This document shows positions 58,253 to 64,000 of a stretch of DNA of 64,000 nucleotides, in pieces (within the stretch, counting starts at the first letter, position 1; each line of letters opens with the position of its first letter). Origin of the DNA: CADEEN01 sp963738425 (GTDB lineage: Bacteria; Pseudomonadota; Gammaproteobacteria; Burkholderiales; Burkholderiaceae_C). The stretch lies in assembly GCA_963738425.1 (NCBI GenBank), contig CAVTWT010000036.1, forward strand, positions 103,936 to 167,935, written 5' to 3'. A model generated the notes under the pieces. It was not told the origin of the DNA. It saw nothing but the letters and a program-made list of their open reading frames with translations, and did no database searches. A program made the position numbers and the translations under genes.

Positions 58253-59730
58253 CATGTCGCCAATGCGCGCAGGATCGCCATGCTGCACAGCGCCATCAGG
58301 CCACCAGGCAGGATGCCCAACAGCAGCACCGCGGCGCCGTTGGCTGCGAGCAGCGCGTTGGCGCCACTGCCCTCTTGCGACGGTGCCGCGGCATCACCCG
58401 TCGGCTCGTCGAAGTACATCAGCTTGACGATGCGCAGGTAGTAGAACGCGCCGATCAGTGAGATCAGCACCGCGAACACTGCGAGCCACAGGTGGTGCGG
58501 CTGGTTGGTGGTGATCAGCGCCTGCAGGACTGCCAGCTTGGCGTAGAAGCCGGCCGTCGGCGGGATGCCGGCCAGCGAGAACATGAACACCGCCATCACG
58601 CCGGCCATCCACGGGCTGCGCTGGTTCAGGCCCGCGAGGTCGGAGAGTTCGTCGCACTCGAAGCCGCGACGCGCCAACAGCATGATCAGGCCGAAGGTGC
58701 CGAGCGTCGTCAGCACATAGACCACCATGTAGAACAGCGCCGAGCTGTAGGCGTTGCCGGCCGACAGCGTGTTGCCGCTGACGACGCCTGCCGTGAGCGC
58801 CAGCAGCATGAAGCCGATCTGCGCGATCGCCGAATAGGCCAGCATGCGCTTGAGATTGGTCTGCGCGATCGCGGCCAGGTTGCCGATCAGCAGCGACATG
58901 ATGGCCAACACCGAGAGCATCTGCTGCCAGTCGGTGGCCAGACCCAGCATGCCCTCGACCAGCAGGCGCATCGTCATGCCGAAGGCAGCGAGTTTCGGCG
59001 CACCGGCGATGAGCAGCGTCACCGCGGTCGGCGCGCCGTGGTAGACGTCGGGCACCCACATGTGGAACGGCGCAGCGCCGAACTTGAACGCGAGGCCCGC
59101 AACGACGAAGACCAAGCCGAAGACCAGCACGCTCTGGTTGGCCTGGCCCCGGCCGATGACTTCGAACACGCGCTGGATGTCCAGGCTGCCGGTGGCGCCG
59201 TACATCATCGACAGGCCATAGAGCAGGAAGCCGGAAGCGAGCGCGCCGAGCACGAAGTACTTCATCGCCGCTTCGGTCGACGTGCCGTGGTCGCGCCGCA
59301 GCGCGACGAGCGCGTACAGCGACAGGCTCATCAACTCGAGGCCAAGGTAGACGACGAGGAAGTTGTTGGCCGAGACCATCACGCACACGCCGAGCAGCGA
59401 GAACAGCGACAGCGTGAAGAACTCGCCCTTCAACATTTCGCGGGCGCCGATGTAGGCGCGCGCGTAGCCGATGGTGATCATCACCGCCACTGTGGCGAAG
59501 AGCGCCAGCAGGTGGCCGAGCGGATCGGAGACAACCATGCCCTGCATCGCATAGACCGACTGCGCGCCGTCCAGCCGCACCAGGTGCAGCAGCGCCACGA
59601 CAGCCAGCGACGCCTGCGTCAGCCAGAAGGTCGGGGCGCGCTGCTCGTCCTCGACGAAGAGATCGACCAGCGCGATCACGCAGGCCATCGTCAGCAGGAC
59701 GATCTCGGGGGTGACGGCGGCCCAGTTCAT
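58252..59730 (-). CDS. nuoN: NADH-quinone oxidoreductase subunit N
   Basis: A membrane subunit of respiratory complex I, one of three antiporter-like proton channels. It is 492 aa with about 14 hydrophobic segments. Family text includes NFLVVYLGLELMSLSLYALVAL, FKFGAAPFHMWVPDVYHGAPTAVTLLIAGAPKLAAFG (channel Lys and Trp-Pro-Asp loop), QTNLKRMLAYSAIAQIGFMLL and FMFSLAGIPPTAGFYAKLAVL. It starts with ATG at 59730 overlapping the nuoM stop (ATGA). It is the last gene of the complex I operon here. DUF2818, often next, is not present. Confidence 0.96.
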   Translation of the reverse strand: MNWAAVTPEIVLLTMACVIALVDLFVEDEQRAPTFWLTQASLAVVALLHLVRLDGAQSVYAMQGMVVSDPLGHLLALFATVAVMITIGYARAYIGAREMLKGEFFTLSLFSLLGVCVMVSANNFLVVYLGLELMSLSLYALVALRRDHGTSTEAAMKYFVLGALASGFLLYGLSMMYGATGSLDIQRVFEVIGRGQANQSVLVFGLVFVVAGLAFKFGAAPFHMWVPDVYHGAPTAVTLLIAGAPKLAAFGMTMRLLVEGMLGLATDWQQMLSVLAIMSLLIGNLAAIAQTNLKRMLAYSAIAQIGFMLLALTAGVVSGNTLSAGNAYSSALFYMVVYVLTTLGTFGLIMLLARRGFECDELSDLAGLNQRSPWMAGVMAVFMFSLAGIPPTAGFYAKLAVLQALITTNQPHHLWLAVFAVLISLIGAFYYLRIVKLMYFDEPTGDAAAPSQEGSGANALLAANGAAVLLLGILPGGLMALCSMAILRALAT

Positions 59731-61199
59731 AGTTTTGATTGACCCACGTGCTGGATCAGCTGCGTGACGCTCTTGTGCATCACATCAGTGAAGGGTTTCG
59801 GGTACACGCCCATCCACAGCACCGCGGCAGCCAGCAGCGCGAGCATCGTGAACTCGCGACTGTTGATGTCCGCCAGCGCCTTGACGTCGGCATTGGCCAC
59901 GTCGCCGAAGTACACGCGCTTGACCATCCACAGCGTGTACGCAGCGCCGAAGACGAGAGTGGTTGCCGCCAGCAAGCCGAGCCAGAAGTTGAACTTCACC
60001 GTTCCGAGGATCACCATCCACTCGCCGACGAAGCCGCTCGTGCCCGGCAGGCCGCAGTTGGCCATGGCGAAGAAGACGGCGAAGGCGGTGAAAGTCGGCA
60101 TCGTGTTGACGACGCCGCCGTAGGACGCGATCTCGCGCGAGTGCACGCGGTCGTAGAGAACGCCGATGCACAGGAACATGGCGCCCGAGATGAAGCCGTG
60201 GCTGATCATCTGCACGATGCCGCCGGAGATGCCGAGCTCGCTGAAGATGAAGAAGCCGAGGGTGACGAAGCCCATGTGCGCGATCGAAGAGTACGCAACG
60301 AGCTTCTTCATGTCCTGCTGCACGAGGGCGACGAGGCCGATGTAGAGCACGGCGATCAGCGACAGCGCAATGATCAGCCAGTCCCAATGACGCGACGCAT
60401 CCGGCGCGATCGGCAGCGAGAAGCGCAGGAAGCCGTAGGCGCCGAGCTTCAACATGATCGCCGCCAGCACCACCGAGCCGCCGGTGGGCGCTTCGACGTG
60501 GGCGTCAGGCAGCCAGGTGTGCACCGGCCACATCGGCACCTTGACCGAGAAGGCAGCGAAGAAAGCGAAGAACAAGAGGCTCTGCGCCGACAGCGGCAGC
60601 GGCAGCTTGTGCCAGTCGAGGATCTCGAAGCTGCCGCCGGACTTGTAGTACAGATAGATCAGCGCGACCAGCATCAGCAGCGAGCCGAGCAGCGTGTAGA
60701 GGAAGAACTTGAACGCCGCGTACACACGCCGCGGCCCGCCCCACATGCCGATGATGATGTACATCGGGATCAGCGTGGCTTCGAAGAAGACGTAGAACAA
60801 GAGGCCGTCGAGGGCGCAGAACACACCGACCATCAGCCCCGACAGGATCAGGAACGCGCCCATGTACTGGTGCACGCGCTCGGTGATGACTTCCCACGCC
60901 GAGATGATGACGACGATCGTGATGAACGCCGTCAGCAGCACGAACCAGACCGAGATGCCGTCGACGCCCAGGTGGTAGTTGACCTTGAAGCGCTCGATCC
61001 ACGGCAGGTTCTCTTCGAACTGCATCGCCGCACTGGCCACGTCGAAGCGGCTGACGAGAGGCAGCGTGACAAGGAAGCTCGCCACTGCCGCAATGAGTGC
61101 CATCCAGCGCACGGCATGGGCGTTCTCGTCGCGGCCGGTCGCGAGCAGCACGGCGCCCGCCAGGATCGGCAGCCAGATCGCAACGCTCAGCAGTCCCAT
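59727..61199 (-). CDS. nuoM: NADH-quinone oxidoreductase subunit M
   Basis: An antiporter-like membrane subunit of complex I, 490 aa, about 14 helices. It has VNYHLGVDGISVWFVLLTAF, IMGMWGGPRRVYAAFKFFLYTLLGS-like wording, FAAFSVKVPMWPVHTWLPDAHVEAPTGGSVVLAAIMLKLGAYGFLRFSLP (essential Glu/Lys region), QQDMKKLVAYSSIAHMGFVTLG and NCGLPGTSGFVGEWMVI. It starts 36 bases after the nuoL stop and overlaps nuoN by four bases. It pumps protons across the inner membrane with NuoL and NuoN. Confidence 0.96.
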   Translation of the reverse strand: MGLLSVAIWLPILAGAVLLATGRDENAHAVRWMALIAAVASFLVTLPLVSRFDVASAAMQFEENLPWIERFKVNYHLGVDGISVWFVLLTAFITIVVIISAWEVITERVHQYMGAFLILSGLMVGVFCALDGLLFYVFFEATLIPMYIIIGMWGGPRRVYAAFKFFLYTLLGSLLMLVALIYLYYKSGGSFEILDWHKLPLPLSAQSLLFFAFFAAFSVKVPMWPVHTWLPDAHVEAPTGGSVVLAAIMLKLGAYGFLRFSLPIAPDASRHWDWLIIALSLIAVLYIGLVALVQQDMKKLVAYSSIAHMGFVTLGFFIFSELGISGGIVQMISHGFISGAMFLCIGVLYDRVHSREIASYGGVVNTMPTFTAFAVFFAMANCGLPGTSGFVGEWMVILGTVKFNFWLGLLAATTLVFGAAYTLWMVKRVYFGDVANADVKALADINSREFTMLALLAAAVLWMGVYPKPFTDVMHKSVTQLIQHVGQSKL

Positions 61200-61235
61200 T
61201 CAGCTCATTCCTCTTGTTGTTCTTGGTTTGTTGCT

Positions 61236-63248
61236 CTAGAGGCCGAACAGCGTTCGAACCTGCGGCCACAACTGCCAGGTCATCAGCCCGAAGATGCCCA
61301 GCAGCATGACCAGCGCGTAGAAATACAGGTGGCCGGTCTGGAACAGACGCGTCACTTGAGCAATGGCACCAACCGCACGCGCCGAGCCGTTGACCAGCGT
61401 GCCATCGATCAGCGCCACGTCGCCGCCCTTCCACAGACCGGTGCCGAGCAGGCGCGCGCCGGCGGACAGCACATGCTCGTTGAACCAGTCCATGTAGTAC
61501 TTGTTGTCGAGCAGCTTGTAGACCCACTCGAAGCGGGCCTTGATGGCCGCGGGGATCGAGGGCTGCTTCAGGTAGAAGAACCAGGCCATGACGACGCCGG
61601 CCAGCGCCAGCCAGAACGGCAGCGTCATCAGGCCGTGCGTGGCCATCGCCAGCGCGCCGTGAAAGTTCTTGCCGAGCTCCGCCATTGCCGGATGCGCGGC
61701 GGCGTTGACGATGATCGAGTCCTTGAAGAAGTCGCCGTGCAGCATCGGGCCGATGGTCCAGTAGCCGATGAAGACCGAGGGCAGCGCGAGCAGGATCAGC
61801 GGCGCGGTGATGACCCAGGGCGACTCATGCGGATCATGGTGCTCACCGTGGTCATCGTGATGGTCGTGCTCGCCCGGGAACGGTTTGTGGTGGAAGCGTT
61901 CCTTGCCGTGGAAGACGAGGAAGTACATGCGAAACGAGTAGAACGCCGTGACGAACACGCCAGCGACGACTGCGAAGTTGGCGAAGCCCGAGCCGTAGAG
62001 GTGGCTCGCGTGCACAGCCTCGATGATCGAGTCCTTGCTGTAGAAGCCGGAGAACAGCGGCGTGCCGATCAGCGCCAGCGAGCCCACCAGCGACGTGATC
62101 CAGGTGATCGGCATGTACTTGCGCAGGCCGCCCATGTTGCGGATGTCCTGGTCATGGTGCATGCCGATGATCACGCTGCCGGCGGCGAGGAACAGCAGCG
62201 CCTTGAAGAAGGCGTGCGTCATCAGGTGGAACACGCCGACCGAGTAGGCCGAGACGCCGAGCGCCACCGTCATGTAGCCGAGCTGGGAGAGCGTGGAGTA
62301 GGCGACGACGCGTTTGATGTCGTTCTGGATGATGCCCAGAAAGCCCATGAACAGCGCCGTGATCGAGCCGATGATGAGCACGAAGGACAGCGCGGTGTCC
62401 GACAGCTCGAACAGCGGGCTCATGCGCGCGACCATGAAGATGCCGGCCGTGACCATCGTCGCGGCATGGATCAGCGCCGAGATCGGCGTCGGGCCTTCCA
62501 TCGAATCGGGCAGCCAGACGTGCAAGGGGAACTGAGCGCTCTTGCCCATCGCGCCGATGAACAGGCAGATGCAGGCTACCGTGATCAGCATCCAGTCGGT
62601 GCCGGGAAAGCTCATCTTGGCCAGCTCGCCACCTTTGGCAAACACCTCGGCGTAGTTCAGCGAGCCCGCATACGCGACGAGCAGACCGATGCCGAGGATG
62701 AAACCGAAGTCGCCGACGCGGTTGACGAGGAACGCCTTCATGTTGGCGAAGATCGCCGTCGGCTTCTTGAACCAGAAGCCGATCAGCAGGTAGCTCACCA
62801 GGCCCACCGCTTCCCAGCCGAAGAACAGTTGCAGGAAGTTGTTGCTCATGACGAGCATCAACATCGAGAACGTGAACAGCGAGATGTAGGCGAAGAAGCG
62901 CTGGTAGCCGTCGTCTTCTTCCATGTAGCCGATGGTGTAGATGTGCACCATCAGCGAGACGAAGGTGACGACGACCATCATCATGGCCGTCAGGCCATCG
63001 ACGAGGAAGCCGACTTCCATCTTCAGGCCGCCGAGCACCATCCACTCGTAGACGGTGGCGTTGAAACGCGCGCCGCCGATCACGTCCTTGAGCACGAGAG
63101 CCGAGCCGATCAGTGCGACGAAGACGCCGAGGATGGTGATGGCATGCGAGCCGCGGCGGCCAATGGTCTTGCCGAAGAAGCCGGCGGCGATGGCGCCGAC
63201 CAGCGGCGCCAGGGCGACGGTGAGCAGGAGGTTCTGAGAAATCGCCAT
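61236..63248 (-). CDS. nuoL: NADH-quinone oxidoreductase subunit L
   Basis: The largest antiporter-like subunit of complex I, 670 aa, with the long C-terminal lateral helix. Text includes FSMLMLVMSNNFLQLFFGWEAVGLVSYLLIGFWF, GAMGKSAQFPLHVWLPDSMEGPTPISALIHAATMVTAGIFMVAR (channel Lys and His), IIQNDIKRVVAYSTLSQLGYM, ITSLVGSLALIGTPLFSGFYSKDSIIEA and a His/Asp-rich loop (FPGEHDHHDDHGEHHDPHES at about 460-480). I chose the ATG at 63248, two bases after the nuoK stop, with GAAGGG upstream; a TTG two codons earlier is possible. Confidence 0.96.
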   Translation of the reverse strand: MAISQNLLLTVALAPLVGAIAAGFFGKTIGRRGSHAITILGVFVALIGSALVLKDVIGGARFNATVYEWMVLGGLKMEVGFLVDGLTAMMMVVVTFVSLMVHIYTIGYMEEDDGYQRFFAYISLFTFSMLMLVMSNNFLQLFFGWEAVGLVSYLLIGFWFKKPTAIFANMKAFLVNRVGDFGFILGIGLLVAYAGSLNYAEVFAKGGELAKMSFPGTDWMLITVACICLFIGAMGKSAQFPLHVWLPDSMEGPTPISALIHAATMVTAGIFMVARMSPLFELSDTALSFVLIIGSITALFMGFLGIIQNDIKRVVAYSTLSQLGYMTVALGVSAYSVGVFHLMTHAFFKALLFLAAGSVIIGMHHDQDIRNMGGLRKYMPITWITSLVGSLALIGTPLFSGFYSKDSIIEAVHASHLYGSGFANFAVVAGVFVTAFYSFRMYFLVFHGKERFHHKPFPGEHDHHDDHGEHHDPHESPWVITAPLILLALPSVFIGYWTIGPMLHGDFFKDSIIVNAAAHPAMAELGKNFHGALAMATHGLMTLPFWLALAGVVMAWFFYLKQPSIPAAIKARFEWVYKLLDNKYYMDWFNEHVLSAGARLLGTGLWKGGDVALIDGTLVNGSARAVGAIAQVTRLFQTGHLYFYALVMLLGIFGLMTWQLWPQVRTLFGL

Positions 63249-63250
63249 GC

Positions 63251-63562
63251 TCAACCCTTCAGCGTGTCCATGTCCTGCACGTTGATCGACGCGCGATTGC
63301 GGAACAGCACCACCAGGATCGCCAGGCCGATCGCCGACTCGGCCGCGGCCACGGTGAGGATGAAGAACACGAAGACCTGGCCGGCCATGTCGCCCATGTA
63401 GTGCGAGAAGGCGATGAAGTTCATGTTCACCGCCAGCAGCATCAGCTCGATGGCCATCAGCAGCACGATCAGGTTGCGGCGGTTCATGAAGATGCCGATC
63501 ACCGACAGTGCGAACAGGATCGCGCCGAGCGAGAGGAAATGCGACAGCGTCAGCGTGCCCAT
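63251..63562 (-). CDS. nuoK: NADH-quinone oxidoreductase subunit K
   Basis: A small three-helix membrane subunit of complex I (Mrp-C-like), 103 aa. It has LSHFLSLGAILFALSVIGIFMNRRNLIVLLMAIELMLLAVNMNFIAFS and QVFVFFILTVAAAESAIGLAILVVLFRNR, with the two conserved membrane glutamates (IELM and AAESA). It overlaps the nuoJ stop by ATGA at its start and is followed two bases later by nuoL. Confidence 0.97.
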   Translation of the reverse strand: MGTLTLSHFLSLGAILFALSVIGIFMNRRNLIVLLMAIELMLLAVNMNFIAFSHYMGDMAGQVFVFFILTVAAAESAIGLAILVVLFRNRASINVQDMDTLKG

Positions 63563-64000
63563 CAGGCTTTCTCCTCCGGCGCCGCGGGCGGCGCCGACGG
63601 CGCTTCGATCACCGGAGCCATCTTGACCAGGCGCACACGGTCAGCCTTCTTGACGCGCACCTGCTGCGACGGGTCCATGTGCTTGCTGTCCTTGCGCTCG
63701 CGCAACGTCAGCGCGATCGCCGCGATGATCGCCACCAGCAGCAGCACGGCGGCGAGCTGCAGCGGGTACAGGTAGTCGGTGTAGATCTCGATGCCGAGCA
63801 GCTTGGTGTTGGCGACGTTCGCCATGTCGGCCGGGAACGGCTTCGGCGTGCCGAGGTCGAAGCCGCCGCGCAGGATCAGCGTCATCTCGAGCGCGATCAG
63901 CGCACCGACGATGCCGGCGAGCGGAAAGTGCTTCCAGAAATTCTCGCGGAAGGCGTCGGTGTTGATGTCGAGCATCATGACGACGAAGAGGAACAGCACC
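63562..64000 (-). CDS. nuoJ: NADH-quinone oxidoreductase subunit J, 5' end outside window
   Basis: The C-terminal 145 or so residues of the complex I subunit J, a membrane protein of about 210 aa; the start lies beyond the window. It has LFLFVVMMLDINTDAFRENFWKHFPLAGIVGALIALEMTLILRGG, then KLLGIEIYTDYLYPLQLAAVLLLVAIIAAIALTLRERKDSK. The conserved LGxxIYTDYLYPxQ block of NuoJ identifies it. The hydrophilic tail ends PAAPEEKA. It overlaps nuoK by four bases. Confidence 0.95.
   Translation of the reverse strand, partial: VLFLFVVMMLDINTDAFRENFWKHFPLAGIVGALIALEMTLILRGGFDLGTPKPFPADMANVANTKLLGIEIYTDYLYPLQLAAVLLLVAIIAAIALTLRERKDSKHMDPSQQVRVKKADRVRLVKMAPVIEAPSAPPAAPEEKA

Noticed and set aside
59739..63401. 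A 1,220-codon open frame on the + strand opposite nuoM, nuoL and nuoK
   Set aside because: It is a shadow of high-GC codon use: low complexity, rich in Arg, His, Asp and Gln, with no domain, and it is antisense to clear complex I genes.

Overview
The window is GC-rich chromosomal DNA from a betaproteobacterium of the order Burkholderiales. The Rubrivivax/Leptothrix/Methylibium side of the order is an inference from gene content. The evidence is a nuoJKLMN block followed by a NUDIX hydrolase, DUF1178, an FAD-linked oxidase, DUF2069 and YihY, a DUF3460-scpA pair, DUF1841, and GC-ending codons nearly everywhere. No tRNA, rRNA, CRISPR array, phage or plasmid gene was seen.

Bases 1-6878 are the most unusual part. 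Three kinds of IS110-family (IS1111-type) elements sit in and around integron-type attC sites. The left element (IS-A) runs off the window and abuts copy 1 of a second element (IS-B, 1092-2630). An identical IS-B copy lies at 3201-4739 and a third element (IS-C) at 5379-6878. Between them are two gene cassettes. One carries a YciI-like protein and the other a reverse-oriented membrane protein. The attC between them is well preserved, but IS-B split it 3 bases before its right core. No integrase gene is visible. The long non-coding 3' tail of IS-B carries GCTCGA directly followed by CTAACC. These match, respectively, the left flank and the complement of the right flank of its insertion point. 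The tail of IS-C carries an 11-base copy of an attC arm followed by a core-site complement. This is what a guide RNA (bridge/seekRNA) that directs the IS into attC should look like.

From 7 to 29 kb the window is core-like. It holds a BamE-like lipoprotein, scpA, a GGDEF-EAL regulator, two histidine kinase/response regulator pairs, a ParA-MaoC pair, a KefF-like/MFS/CPA2 antiporter group, a TSUP permease, a RutE-like nitroreductase, a modular secreted lipoprotein and a large FtsX-type permease. Two large inverted repeats (8741-8974 and 9116-9376) fill a 700-base gap after scpA.

Bases 29.6-31.7 kb hold small minus-strand genes of lower GC. Three of these are preceded by core-like heptamers, so this may be a second, decayed cassette array. 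From 32 to 38 kb lie transport and purine genes: a peptide-type binding protein, two BMP-family nucleoside-binding proteins, and adenosine deaminase fused to DUF3052. From 39 to 43 kb is a quinone/FMN redox cluster (FMN reductase, DoxX, flavodoxin-like, pirin). An IS1595 remnant separates it from its likely LysR regulator. Then follow gluQRS, an ArsR/SRPBCC pair, an ATP-dependent ligase with its MBL exonuclease, FKBP, a threonine-degradation pair (kbl with an SDR threonine dehydrogenase), a cupin regulator, a diguanylate cyclase, and the respiratory complex I genes at the right end.

Eleven single-base indels break nine otherwise conserved genes, counting MaoC, whose C-terminus is shifted. Eight are insertions and three are deletions, and all add or drop a G or C. 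Errors in the underlying assembly explain this better than real gene decay.
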